From the NCBI GenBank assembly GCA_021325115.1, contig JAJPHU010000155.1, positions 1 through 32,882 on the forward strand: a stretch of 32,882 nt of DNA, written 5' to 3'. The notes under the pieces were generated by a model, which saw only the letters and a program-made list of their open reading frames with translations, ran no database searches and had not been told where the DNA came from. The position numbers were made by a program, and so were the translations under genes. Positions within the stretch are counted from its first letter, which is position 1. Every line of letters begins with the position of its first letter. This DNA is from Planctomycetota bacterium. GTDB taxonomy: Bacteria; Planctomycetota; Planctomycetia; Gemmatales; Gemmataceae. Shown here in pieces: positions 1 to 9,940 of the stretch.

Positions 1-66
1 GTCGCACTCGGGGCGTTAACGCGCCCCCGCTCGTCGCACTCGGGGCGCTAACGCAACCCCGCTCGC
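1..66. repeat. Two copies of a GC-rich palindromic repeat
   Basis: Two head-to-tail copies, at about 1-30 and 31-66, share the core CGGGGCGYTAACGC flanked by CCCCGCTCG. The core is close to a perfect palindrome around TTAA, so each copy can fold into a short hairpin. The same core recurs inside the neighbouring coding region (691-790) and at 21042-21105. Here it lies just past the 3' end of the BshC-like gene, where it may also act as a transcript-end hairpin, although no T-tract follows. Confidence 0.75.
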
Positions 67-78
67 TGGGTAATATTT

Positions 79-1695
79 TCACACGGAGGTTTGTAAAAAC
101 TGCGTACAGAAAGGGCGCAGGTCGCTTTCGGGGAACAGGCAAAAGGAATAATCACGGCGTTGCAAGATAGCATTGGTGCGCAGCTGGTGCTCGCACTCTT
201 GCAATTGGCGATACAACTGTTCTATGCGTGGTTGCAACGGGCGGCGTAGCTCCTCAGTGAGTATGCGTAACCTGCGGAGACGTTCGCGGCGCTGGGCGCG
301 TGTGGTCGGTTGCTGGGCGATCCATTCGTGCTTGCGGCGGACCAGTTCGTCCCAGGGGGGGCCGGCATCGAGATGGCGCTGCGGATTGTAGTGCAAGTCG
401 CGTAGCAGCTGGTGCAGACGGCGGCGGTCGTCTGGTGTGGCCGCAGGTCGCGGCAGGGGCAGCCAGCGCGTGGCTGACAAGACGAGATACTCCGGCGGCT
501 CGATGCCGTAAAAGCGGCGCATCAATTCATCGGTCAATTCATCGTAGATGCCGCCACCGATGCCGTGAATAAAGAGATCCGCGAGGAACAAACGTACGTA
601 AAGCGTGGTCGTCAGAGCGCGGGTGCGGATTTTGAGACCGCAGGAGTGCAGTTCTTGCCATACAGCGAGTGGGGATGTGTTAGCACCCGGAGAAAACTCT
701 ACTCGGGGCGTTAACGCGCCAGAAAACTCTACTGGGGGCGTTAACGCGCCAGAAAACTCTACTCGGGGCGCTAACGCGACCCCGCTCGCCTGTAACTCGA
801 TTCGACCATTAGCTAGACGAGCAAACAAGCGTTCGCGTCGTGAGGCGCCGGTGCGCCAGCACCAGAATGGCGTCTCCAGCCAGTCGCCGTCGGCAGCGAG
901 ATCAGGTACAGGATGCTGACGATTGCGGATGCCGTGGCGACGGCGATAGTCGGCGACAATTTCATTGTAAAGCGAGTGAAAATGGGGCAAATTGGCGAGC
1001 AGATGGCAAGCGAAATAGGCAAATGGCTCAGAATCGCAAAGCGTGCTGAGCGGCACTTCCTGATTGTGACAGCCCCAGGCTTGCTCGAAAGTCCGCCGAG
1101 CGGCCGCGAAGCATTGGCCCAGGTTGGCGGTGTGTTCGGCTTGCCGCAACACCTCGGTCCAGAACGCTGGCAGCATCGGTTCATAAGGCCAGTGCCGTGT
1201 CAGCTCGCCCACGCGTTCGGCGAAGCTGGTAAACAAGGTGCGATCGGCGATGGCCCGCTCTTCGTAAGGGACCGCGCCGGTCCATTGATCGAACAGGACG
1301 CGGCGGATGTAGGGAGGCGCAGGCACGCGCAGCGTGGTGGTTTTGATGGCGTCGTCATCAACGACGAGATTGAGGGCAGCAGCCTGGTGCTGGCGAGCCA
1401 GACCGTACAGCGCGAAATTTTTCACCCATACGCCGGGATGGAACAACTCCGGCTGATGGCCAGCCACGAGGAGAGGTCTGTCACTTCCACTTTCAGCGTG
1501 CAGGACCTGTTCTCGCGCCTGGCGGCGCAGTTCGGCGAGGGGACGCCCCAGAAGAACCAGGCGCTCACTGGCTTCGTGCAGACATTGGCGATTGAGGTCC
1601 AGGACGGCGCCGGCCGTGGTCAAGGGCGGCACGGCGACAAGGGCGCCGTCATGGGCTGGGGCTTTTAACTGCTTTCCGCTGTCCATTTTGTCCAT
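79..1695 (-). CDS. BshC-like protein with repeat-encoded insert
   Basis: The product is 538 aa, close to the length of Bacillus BshC (bacillithiol cysteine-adding enzyme). Residues 78-88 (AGHQPELFHPG) followed by a helix and VVDDD (111-115) resemble the BshC motif around VTGQQ...GP and its acidic loop. A later stretch, TRALTTTLY...GIGGGIYDELTDEL, matches the BshC region TRPL...GPGEINYW, and the C-terminus is Arg/Glu-rich and probably helical. The family match is from memory of those motifs, so the reaction and substrate are not assigned. The ATG at 1695 was chosen because it overlaps the upstream glycosyltransferase stop as TAATG, which implies translational coupling; a start at 1770 would run 76 bases into that gene. 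Residues about 303-344 (VEFSGALTP repeats) are encoded by a palindromic repeat inserted in frame. No other bacillithiol genes are visible nearby. Confidence 0.7.
   Translation of the reverse strand: MDKMDSGKQLKAPAHDGALVAVPPLTTAGAVLDLNRQCLHEASERLVLLGRPLAELRRQAREQVLHAESGSDRPLLVAGHQPELFHPGVWVKNFALYGLARQHQAAALNLVVDDDAIKTTTLRVPAPPYIRRVLFDQWTGAVPYEERAIADRTLFTSFAERVGELTRHWPYEPMLPAFWTEVLRQAEHTANLGQCFAAARRTFEQAWGCHNQEVPLSTLCDSEPFAYFACHLLANLPHFHSLYNEIVADYRRRHGIRNRQHPVPDLAADGDWLETPFWCWRTGASRRERLFARLANGRIELQASGVALAPRVEFSGALTPPVEFSGALTPRVEFSPGANTSPLAVWQELHSCGLKIRTRALTTTLYVRLFLADLFIHGIGGGIYDELTDELMRRFYGIEPPEYLVLSATRWLPLPRPAATPDDRRRLHQLLRDLHYNPQRHLDAGPPWDELVRRKHEWIAQQPTTRAQRRERLRRLRILTEELRRPLQPRIEQLYRQLQECEHQLRTNAILQRRDYSFCLFPESDLRPFCTQFLQTSV
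665..790. repeat. In-frame palindromic repeat array inside the BshC-like gene
   Basis: Three 30-bp tandem copies start at 691, 721 and 751 (AGAAAACTCTACTCGGGGCG, then TTAACGCGCC), differing by only one to three bases. They are preceded at 665-690 by a degenerate inverted copy and followed by the CCCCGCTCGCC flank also seen at 1-66. Because the unit is 30 bp, the array keeps the gene open and encodes a 10-residue repeat (VEFSGALTPR/P). The outer copies are inverted, so the whole block could form a large hairpin. Confidence 0.85.
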
Positions 1696-2453
1696 TATCC
1701 GCAATCGGTTTCGGGACATCGGCCCTCGGTCGGGAAATAAGGCGGGCACGGGAAAGCAGCCAACGGACAACGCAGAGCGGCTTCGTCGATCACCTGGCGA
1801 TAATAGGACAGACGCGCCTCAGCATTATCGAGGACGCCGCCGAAAGCCCGGTTGGGATCGAGATATAGCCGCGGTACGCCGACCTCTTTGATACGTAAGC
1901 CGAGACGGGCTGCCTGCACCCATAGCTGTAACGGCATACCCCAGCCGACCTCAGTGATGTGCAAGCGTTCCAGAGCTTCGCGGCGATAAGCCTTGAAGCC
2001 GCAGAACGCATCGGTCAGATGAAGGCCGAAACGCCGGTTCAACTCCTGGGTGATCTCGCGGTTGATGCGTTGGCGATCGCGCGGTGCTTGTGTGTCCTGG
2101 TGGAAATCGCGGAGATAACGGCTGCCGGAGACAATGTCCGCGTCGTGGATCGCTTCCAGGAGCACTGGGATCCGTGAGGGTTCATGCTGACCGTCGCAAT
2201 CCATCGTTATCAGCACCTCGATGTCTTGCTGCCGGGCATAGGCAAAGGCCGAGATCAAGGCAGCACCGTAACCGCGATTGACGGGATGCGTGAGGACTTC
2301 CAGGCCCGACAGACGTGCCAGAATGTCGGCGGTGCCATCAGTGGAGCCGTCGTTGACGATCAGAATGCGCGGGCTGTAACGACGGACCTCCTGAACGACG
2401 CCCTCAACGTGAGGCGCTTCGTTGTAGACAGGAATGGCCGTGAGAAATTGCAT
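1695..2453 (-). CDS. Family 2 glycosyltransferase (DPM1-like)
   Basis: This 252-aa protein has the GT-A glycosyltransferase signatures PVYNE (8-12), VNDGSTDGT (33-41), NRGYGAA and the metal-binding DCDGQH (85-90), followed by GSRY. These match the dolichyl-phosphate mannose synthase-like branch of GT2, which transfers a sugar from a nucleotide donor to a polyprenyl phosphate or other acceptor. No membrane anchor is visible, so it is probably cytosolic or peripheral. AAGGAA sits 11 bases before the ATG. It is the first gene of a two-gene minus-strand unit with the BshC-like gene, joined by a TAATG overlap. The donor and acceptor cannot be inferred from sequence. Confidence 0.85.
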   Translation of the reverse strand: MQFLTAIPVYNEAPHVEGVVQEVRRYSPRILIVNDGSTDGTADILARLSGLEVLTHPVNRGYGAALISAFAYARQQDIEVLITMDCDGQHEPSRIPVLLEAIHDADIVSGSRYLRDFHQDTQAPRDRQRINREITQELNRRFGLHLTDAFCGFKAYRREALERLHITEVGWGMPLQLWVQAARLGLRIKEVGVPRLYLDPNRAFGGVLDNAEARLSYYRQVIDEAALRCPLAAFPCPPYFPTEGRCPETDCG

Positions 2454-2790
2454 GACCGTGGAGTTCCTTGGGAAGGGGCGATGGGTCCTTGCACTTTCTT
2501 CATTCTACGACGGTCCTCCCTTGCTGGCGCGGCGGATTGGCAGCAAAGATTACCCTTGCTGGTAGAGCAGTCCGGGGAAAGTTGTATCTGTGGCTGCCAA
2601 AATGGCGGTGCTCATCCGAGAAGCACTCCCAGGAGATTGCCCGGCGGCGTGCCCTGGCTATAGATGCAAGTGTTTGTTAATTCAGTAGTTACATATCATG
2701 TCCTTGTGGCTCATCTGAAAAGTTGTGCTTGGCACGCCCCTTGCTCAGAGGACCCTCGGCCACTCATATCTAATCAGAAAGGAGAACCAC
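2454..2790. other. Divergent intergenic region between glycosyltransferase and hsp20
   Basis: This 337-bp region separates two outward-reading transcription units. The only clear element is the sigma-54 type promoter at 2729-2745 for the plus-strand hsp20 genes. No convincing sigma-70 promoter for the minus-strand glycosyltransferase, no CIRCE-type inverted repeat and no gene were seen. The 2500-2660 stretch could hold enhancer-binding sites, but I see no clear repeated motif. Confidence 0.5.
2729..2745 (+). promoter_or_regulatory. Sigma-54 (RpoN) promoter of the hsp20 pair
   Basis: The sequence TTGGCACGCCCCTTGCT matches the sigma-54 consensus YTGGCACGrNNNTTGCW at every defined position except the r. 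The GG (2731-2732) and GC (2743-2744) dinucleotides have the exact -24/-12 spacing. Transcription would begin near 2756, leaving a leader of about 35 nt that contains AAAGGAG before the ATG at 2791. Sigma-54 promoters need an AAA+ activator; none is encoded in this window. Confidence 0.8.
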
Positions 2791-3237
2791 ATGAGGTCGT
2801 CGCGCTGGCAAGCATTTAACCCAGTTTGGGACCAATTGCAACAGTTTCAGCAGGAGATGAACCGCCTGTTCGACCGCTGGGGCGATGGCGGCATCTTCGG
2901 TGCGTCCGGTTTTCCGGCGCTGAATGTCTGGGAAGATGGCGAGGAGGTGCACGTCGAAGCTGAGCTGCCGGGGCTGGATTTGAAAGATATGGAGATTTAC
3001 GTCAGCGGCGGCAATCAGTTGACCCTCAAGGGCGAGCGCAAGAAGCCAAGCTTGCCGGAAAAGGGCGTTTGGCATCGTCAGGAACGCAGTTTCGGCTCGT
3101 TCCACCGTTCGTTGACGCTGCCGTTCCCGGTGGATGCGGACAAAGTCGATGCGCGCCTGGAAAACGGCGTGTTGCACATCCGATTGACCAAGCATGAATC
3201 GGCGCGGCCGCGGAAAATTCCGGTCAAGGCGGAGTAA
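2791..3237 (+). CDS. hsp20: Hsp20 small heat-shock protein 1
   Basis: This 148-aa alpha-crystallin-family chaperone would hold unfolding proteins in the cytoplasm, without ATP, for refolding by other chaperones. The alpha-crystallin domain covers about residues 43-140 and includes ELPGLD, the ENGVLHIRLTK signature and the C-terminal IPV tail that docks between dimers. The N-terminal arm (VWDQLQQFQQEMNRLFDRW) is typical of bacterial class A members. The start at 2791 is chosen for the AAAGGAG ribosome site six bases upstream; an earlier in-frame start at 2725 would overlap the sigma-54 promoter. It forms an operon with a second hsp20, 17 bp downstream. Confidence 0.95.
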   Translation: MRSSRWQAFNPVWDQLQQFQQEMNRLFDRWGDGGIFGASGFPALNVWEDGEEVHVEAELPGLDLKDMEIYVSGGNQLTLKGERKKPSLPEKGVWHRQERSFGSFHRSLTLPFPVDADKVDARLENGVLHIRLTKHESARPRKIPVKAE

Positions 3238-3254
3238 GAAAGGAGAAAAGGATC

Positions 3255-3650
3255 ATGGCGAACATCATGAATCGTCCGGCGAAAGACCGAGCGGAGGCGC
3301 GTTCTGAGGCGACGCGTGGCGGCGTCTTTTTCACACCGCGGGTAGACATTGTGGAGAGCGATGCCGAGCTGACACTTTTCGCCGAAGTGCCCGGCGTTCG
3401 CCCCGAAGATGTCGATCTTCGCTACGAGAAAGGCGAGCTGGTGCTGCACGGGCGCGTTCAGCCGTCGGCCAAGCGGGAGACAATGCTGTTGCAGGAATAT
3501 GAAGAAGGCGATTTCTACCGTGCCTTCACGATCAGCGAATCGATCGACGCCGGCCGGATCTCGGCGGAATGCAAGAACGGCCTGCTGATTGTGCATTTGC
3601 CGAAAGTGGAGTCGGTTCGTCCACGCCAGATCGCCGTTCGCAGTGCCTGA
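3255..3650 (+). CDS. hsp20: Hsp20 small heat-shock protein 2
   Basis: This 131-aa alpha-crystallin domain protein has the landmarks AEVPGVRPEDVDL, KNGLLIVHLPK and a C-terminal IAV. It is clearly diverged from the first hsp20, with a shorter N-terminal arm and no F/W-rich helix, so the two may form hetero-oligomers or act on different clients. AAAGGAGAAAAGGATC precedes the ATG. The gene lies 17 bp after hsp20-1, so both are probably transcribed from the sigma-54 promoter and end at the hairpin at 3660-3709. Confidence 0.95.
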   Translation: MANIMNRPAKDRAEARSEATRGGVFFTPRVDIVESDAELTLFAEVPGVRPEDVDLRYEKGELVLHGRVQPSAKRETMLLQEYEEGDFYRAFTISESIDAGRISAECKNGLLIVHLPKVESVRPRQIAVRSA

Positions 3651-3659
3651 ACCCGAACA

Positions 3660-3709
3660 AGCCGGAAACGTAAGCAACCGATGTCTTGCTAGCGCTTACG
3701 TTTCCGGCT
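3660..3709. terminator. 16-bp hairpin after the hsp20 operon
   Basis: The arms AGCCGGAAACGTAAGC (3660-3675) and GCTTACGTTTCCGGCT (3694-3709) are perfectly complementary with an 18-nt loop. It starts 9 bp after the second hsp20 stop. Only GTTTC follows, so termination by itself would be weak; it may protect the transcript 3' end. The arms resemble the AGCCCGAAGCGTAAGCGAGG repeat at 10661-10715, so it probably belongs to the same repeat family. Confidence 0.6.
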
Positions 3710-3974
3710 GTTTCGATGAGTTTTACGCACCAAGTCCGGTATCCACCTTCATCCACGATCAGGAGCCATCACCATCCTATCCTGGCAACGCCTCATTTTC
3801 ATGGGTTTGGATACACACAGCCCCATGACAACCCATTTCTTTTGCCACGGGGAGCGGTCGACGCCGGTTGGCCAAAATGCCGCACTCTGGCCTGGCGGCA
3901 TGATGATTGCATTAGGTAAATTAAAAAGTGGCGGCCCAAGCCACTGGCGGTTTCGCAAGGAGGGTTGTTTGGCG
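3710..3974. other. Intergenic spacer, no gene identified
   Basis: After the hairpin no convincing coding sequence is seen up to the small ORF at 3975. A short A/T-rich stretch at about 3908-3928, just before AAGGAGGG (3957-3964), might hold a promoter for that ORF, but no good -35/-10 pair can be placed. Confidence 0.3.
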
Positions 3975-4265
3975 ATGCTTCAGATGCTTTTATCCGATTG
4001 GATCGTTCGCTTCTTTTTGCTCTATCTAATCGTGGTGGGCGGCTTGGTCTTCATTCGACGGGAAAGGCAAACTATGTCCGCCTCCTTCGTGTGCTTCCCA
4101 TTCGCCGACATTCACGACCGTTGGATGGCTCTGGAAACCCGGCGTGCGCCGTGGTGGGATAAGTACAATCAGGTATTAAGAGACAAACACGGCATAAGAA
4201 TTGGTTTAAGGGAGCAGAGCAATGGCAAGTTCTGGCGAGACAGCGGCGGATTGAATTATGCGTAA
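3975..4265 (+). CDS. Possible small single-pass membrane protein
   Basis: This candidate 96-aa protein has an N-terminal hydrophobic segment (about residues 9-26, VRFFLLYLIVVGGLVF) followed by RRERQ and a soluble, Trp-containing tail, which suggests an inside-positive membrane anchor. AAGGAGGG lies 10 bases before the ATG. A strong intrinsic terminator starts 20 bp after the stop, which supports a discrete transcription unit ending here. I recognise no family. It could instead be a non-coding transcript or chance, and the sequence from about residue 60 on is not obviously folded. Confidence 0.4.
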   Translation: MLQMLLSDWIVRFFLLYLIVVGGLVFIRRERQTMSASFVCFPFADIHDRWMALETRRAPWWDKYNQVLRDKHGIRIGLREQSNGKFWRDSGGLNYA

Positions 4266-4284
4266 TCTCAATTCTTTTGCCGAG

Positions 4285-4322
4285 ACCATAGGGTACACTG
4301 GTAGCGTGCCCTATGGTTTTTT
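4285..4322 (+). terminator. Strong intrinsic terminator
   Basis: ACCATAGGG (4285-4293) pairs perfectly with CCCTATGGT (4309-4317), followed directly by six T residues (4317-4322). On the opposite strand there is no T-tract, so it serves plus-strand transcription, most likely the small ORF ending at 4265. Confidence 0.85.
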
Positions 4323-4476
4323 CGTTAGCCCTTAAGGCGAGCGGCCTTTTCTCTCCCTCCTTGTGGGGGAGGGTCGGGGTGGGGGACACCCCTCCTTGGC
4401 TCCATTGCCTTGACATCTCCTACCTCAGCCCTTCCTCACAAGAGGAGAGGAGGTTTGGTCCAGTAGCTCTTACGCT
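4323..4476. repeat. Repeat-rich spacer after atpC
   Basis: GCGAGCGGCCTTTTCTCTCC and the following CTTGTGGGGGAGGG resemble, in inverse orientation, the interior of the MITE-like elements at 18714 and 32567. TCTTACGCTTCAGGTTCGG near 4468 resembles half of the 10661-10715 palindrome. This stretch lies between the plus-strand terminator and the 3' end of the minus-strand ATP synthase operon; G/C-rich hairpins here may end that operon, but no T-tract is present. Confidence 0.45.
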
Positions 4477-4890
4477 TCAGGTTCGGATTTCTTCCCGATG
4501 GCGCGCCACGCGCAACTGGGCGCGGGCGCGCTGCTGTGCCTTGAGCTGTTCTTCGTATGCCTGCGGCGTGGGGGCCGGGGCGAGGGCTGCATGCAATGCC
4601 TGCGCAACGGCATTGGTGTCGATGTCCTCGGCGCGCTGGGCGCGCGCTGTCAACACTGTCACCGTGTTGGCGCGTACTTGCACAAAGCCGCCATCGATGA
4701 AGAAACGCCGCACCTCCATACCGCGGCGCAGACGCAACTCGCCATAACCAAGCCGGCCGATTAAAGGCGCTCGGCCCGGAAGGACACCCAGTTCGCCATC
4801 GAACATGGGCACGGCCACGAAGTCAGCTGCTTCTTCAAGCACCGCCTTCTCCGGCGTGACAACAACGCATTGCAGTTCGCGTTCCGGCAT
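4477..4890 (-). CDS. atpC: ATP synthase F1 subunit epsilon
   Basis: The 137-aa epsilon subunit sits in the F1 central stalk, binds gamma, and can inhibit ATP hydrolysis. The N-terminal beta-sandwich shows VVTPEKAVLEEAADFVAVPMFDGELGVLPGRAPLIGRL, the conserved epsilon motif, and a helical Arg/Ala/Gln-rich C-terminus (about 95-137) matches the inhibitory hairpin. It is the last gene of the operon, starting 4 bp after the atpD stop with GGGGAAGTAAGATC before the ATG. A start 63 bases earlier would overlap atpD. Confidence 0.95.
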   Translation of the reverse strand: MPERELQCVVVTPEKAVLEEAADFVAVPMFDGELGVLPGRAPLIGRLGYGELRLRRGMEVRRFFIDGGFVQVRANTVTVLTARAQRAEDIDTNAVAQALHAALAPAPTPQAYEEQLKAQQRARAQLRVARHREEIRT

Positions 4891-4894
4891 GATC

Positions 4895-7410
<2,516 letters not shown>

Positions 7411-7435
7411 GATGATTCGTTACAACTTTTGAGTC

Positions 7436-7549
7436 AAGGAACTGCTCAGAACGCCAAGATCAAGGACTGCCGAATTCAGCCATCTCGTGTTTTGTTCTCT
7501 TTTTTCTCTTGCTCTTTCCTTGGCGTTCTTGGCGTCTTGGCAGTTCCTT
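7436..7549. repeat. MITE-like inverted repeat between atpA and atpG
   Basis: This 114-bp element has imperfect terminal inverted repeats: AAGGAACTGCTCAGAACGCC on the left and GGCGTCTTGGCAGTTCCTT on the right, each with an ACGCCAAGA-type motif. The middle is T-rich (TTTTGTTCTCTTTTTTCTC). A homologous element sits at 30761-30896 with the same order of motifs, including CTTTTTGCTCTTG and GATTCCTTTGGAT. It encodes no protein and lies in the transcribed ATP synthase operon. Confidence 0.7.
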
Positions 7550-7561
7550 TGGATAGTACCT

Positions 7562-9319
7562 TTAGCGTTTGATCTGGTCCTGCGGCGCCTTGATGGCGTC
7601 GCTGCGTGGCGACGTTCCAGCGGGCTTGAACTGTGCCTGGAAATTGGTGATCGCCGCCGTCAATTGTTGCTCGATCTCCTTGGTTAGCTTGCGCTCCTTG
7701 CGGATGGCGTTGCCGACTTCCGGTTGGCGCTCGTGCATGTAACGCAAGAACTGCTCCTCCCAGGCGCGCACGTCCTTGACGGCCACCTTATCAAGATGGC
7801 CCTTGGTGCCGGCGTAGATAATCATGATCTGATCGACCACATTCATCGGCTTGAACTGCGGCTGCTTGAGGATCTCGACCATGCGATAGCCGCGGTCGAG
7901 TTGCGCTTGCGTGGCCTTGTCCAACTCGGTGCCGAGTTGAGCAAACGCCTCCAATTCGCGGAAAGCAGCCAGGTCCAGCCGCAGACCGCCGGCCACTTGT
8001 TTCATGGCCGGAATCTGCGCCTTGCCGCCCACACGCGAGACGCTGATGCCTACATCGATGGCCGGACGGATGCCAGCGTTGAACAGGTCCGGCTGCAAGT
8101 AAATTTGACCATCGGTGATAGAAATCACGTTGGTCGGAATGTATGCCGACACTTCGCCTTCGAGTGTTTCGATGATCGGCAGAGCGGTCAACGAACCGCC
8201 GGATTTCGCCACCTTGGCCAGCTTACATCCGGGGAACTTGGGCAAGTCGTGCTTCAGGGCACGTTCCTTTTCGAGTGGACCAACGTAAACCTTGCCCTTC
8301 TCGCCCTGTTGGCGACGTTCGCCTGCCTCATTGTTGACACCCCAATCGTCGGCGACTTTGGTCTCATCGGCATCGCCAGGGACAATGACCCAGCGTTCGG
8401 CCAGCTTGGCGGAGCGCTCGAGCAAGCGCGAGTGAGCATAGAAAATGTCGCCGGGATAAGCCTCGCGTCCGGGAGGCCGCCGCATGAGTAGCGACAGCTG
8501 GCGATAGGCGGCGGCCTGTTTGGACAGGTCATCGTAGACGCACAGGGTATCGCGGCCCTGTTCGTACATGAAATACTCGGCCATGGCACAGCCAGCGTAG
8601 GGAGCGATATATTGCAGGGGGGCCGGGTCCGAAGACGAGGCAGTGACGACAATGGTGTAATCGAGAGCACCGTGCTCGCGGAGGATCTCGACATTCTTGG
8701 CGACGCTCGACTCCTTTTGGCCGATGGCGACGTAAACGCAGATGACGCCGCTGTCGCGCTGATTGATGATGGTGTCCAGGGCGATGACGGTCTTGCCGGT
8801 CTTGCGGTCGCCGATGAGCAGCTCGCGCTGACCACGGCCGATCGGCGTCATGGCGTCGATGGCCTTGATGCCGGTTTGTAGCGGCACGTCTACCGGCTGT
8901 CGGCCAGCCACGCCGGGCGCTGGCGATTCTACGAAACGCACGTGCTCTCGGAGGATCGCTCCTTTGCCGTCGCGCGGATTGCCCAACGGATCGACGACCC
9001 GGCCAATGAGTGCTTCGCCGACCGGTACTTGCAACAAAGCGCCGGTGGAGCGAACTTCATCCCCCTCGGTGATTTCGCGGTACTCGCCGAGGATAATGAC
9101 GCCAACCGAGTTCTGCTCCAGGTTGAAGGCCAGGCCACGCACACCGGTGCGCGGAAATTCCAGCATCTCGCCAGCCATCACGTTGGATAGGCCGTAAACG
9201 CGGGCAATGCCGTCGCCGACTTCCAGGACTTCGCCGACTTCTTTCGGCTCGATTTTATCGCGATACTGATGGATCTCCTCGGTCAACACCGAGACGATTT
9301 CGTTGGCATTAATGCGCAT
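7562..9319 (-). CDS. atpA: ATP synthase F1 subunit alpha, with insertion
   Basis: This 585-aa non-catalytic nucleotide-binding subunit is about 80 residues longer than the usual 500-515. The P-loop GDRKTGKT (170-177), [36 protein letters not shown] (400-408) and the catalytic-site arginine in [11 protein letters not shown] (R429) are intact. The extra length is mostly one hydrophilic insertion at about 307-372, between the LLERSAKL helix and [12 protein letters not shown], containing [20 protein letters not shown], plus a charged C-terminal tail. The ATG at 9319 overlaps the end of atpH by 11 bases, a coupling arrangement that supports this start over one at 9385. Confidence 0.97.
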   Translation of the reverse strand: MRINANEIVSVLTEEIHQYRDKIEPKEVGEVLEVGDGIARVYGLSNVMAGEMLEFPRTGVRGLAFNLEQNSVGVIILGEYREITEGDEVRSTGALLQVPVGEALIGRVVDPLGNPRDGKGAILREHVRFVESPAPGVAGRQPVDVPLQTGIKAIDAMTPIGRGQRELLIGDRKTGKTVIALDTIINQRDSGVICVYVAIGQKESSVAKNVEILREHGALDYTIVVTASSSDPAPLQYIAPYAGCAMAEYFMYEQGRDTLCVYDDLSKQAAAYRQLSLLMRRPPGREAYPGDIFYAHSRLLERSAKLAERWVIVPGDADETKVADDWGVNNEAGERRQQGEKGKVYVGPLEKERALKHDLPKFPGCKLAKVAKSGGSLTALPIIETLEGEVSAYIPTNVISITDGQIYLQPDLFNAGIRPAIDVGISVSRVGGKAQIPAMKQVAGGLRLDLAAFRELEAFAQLGTELDKATQAQLDRGYRMVEILKQPQFKPMNVVDQIMIIYAGTKGHLDKVAVKDVRAWEEQFLRYMHERQPEVGNAIRKERKLTKEIEQQLTAAITNFQAQFKPAGTSPRSDAIKAPQDQIKR

Positions 9320-9914
9320 AGACAAAACTGCCTTTCTCGATGAGTTGATTGCGGATTCGTTCCAGACGCGCCCGTACACTGCCATCGTAAACCCAATCGT
9401 CCACCTTCACCACCAACCCGCCCAGCAATTCGGGATCGACGCGGACGGACAAGATCGGCTCGCGCTGGAACTTGTCTCGCAGCTCGCGACGCAAACGTTC
9501 GCGCTGTTCGTCGTCCAAGGCAATAGCGCCCGTCACCTCGACATGCATGCGTCCGGCACGGCGTTCGAAAAGGTCGCGCGCAAGCACAGCCGTTTCGCGG
9601 AGGATGCCAAGGCGATCGTGATCGTTGAGGACAAGCAGAAAATGGTAGAGAACATCGTTGATCTTGCCCTCGAAAGCGTGGCGCAGCACTTCGCGCTTGC
9701 GTTCGCGGCTGACGACAGCGCTGGCGAGGAAGAGAGCGAAAGCCGAATCGCGGGCCAGGACTTCTCGAACCAACTCTTCCAGCTGTTCCAGCACTTCTTG
9801 CGTCTGGTGCCGTTTGTCGGCGGCGCCCAAGAGCGCTTCCGCATAGATGCGGGCGACGTGCCGCGTGGCGTCGTCGAAAACAGTGGCGTGATGGATCTGC
9901 TCGCTCTCAGTCAT
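9309..9914 (-). CDS. atpH: ATP synthase F1 subunit delta
   Basis: This 201-aa OSCP-like subunit ties the top of F1 to the b-subunit peripheral stalk. [13 protein letters not shown] at the N-terminus, a helical first half, and the C-terminal signature [35 protein letters not shown] are characteristic. It begins 26 bp after atpF without a clear ribosome site and overlaps atpA by 11 bases. The N-terminus is about 15 residues longer than usual. Confidence 0.95.
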   Translation of the reverse strand: MTESEQIHHATVFDDATRHVARIYAEALLGAADKRHQTQEVLEQLEELVREVLARDSAFALFLASAVVSRERKREVLRHAFEGKINDVLYHFLLVLNDHDRLGILRETAVLARDLFERRAGRMHVEVTGAIALDDEQRERLRRELRDKFQREPILSVRVDPELLGGLVVKVDDWVYDGSVRARLERIRNQLIEKGSFVYAH

Positions 9915-9940
9915 GATAATTTATTCATGTTAGCAAATTT

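Noticed and set aside
691-780. Three 30-bp direct repeats that resemble a short CRISPR array
   Set aside because: The copies are directly adjacent with no spacers, lie in frame in a coding region and match palindromic repeats elsewhere in the window.
913-1668. A 251-codon plus-strand frame opposite the BshC-like gene
   Set aside because: It is antisense to a gene with recognisable family motifs and has no ribosome site or recognisable domain.
1695-2453. The glycosyltransferase as BshA of a bacillithiol pathway with the BshC-like gene
   Set aside because: BshA is a GT4-fold enzyme; this protein has GT2 (GT-A) motifs, and no BshB-like deacetylase is nearby.
7724-8491. A 255-codon plus-strand frame opposite atpA
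   Set aside because: It mirrors a highly conserved gene; high-GC coding DNA often leaves the opposite frame open.
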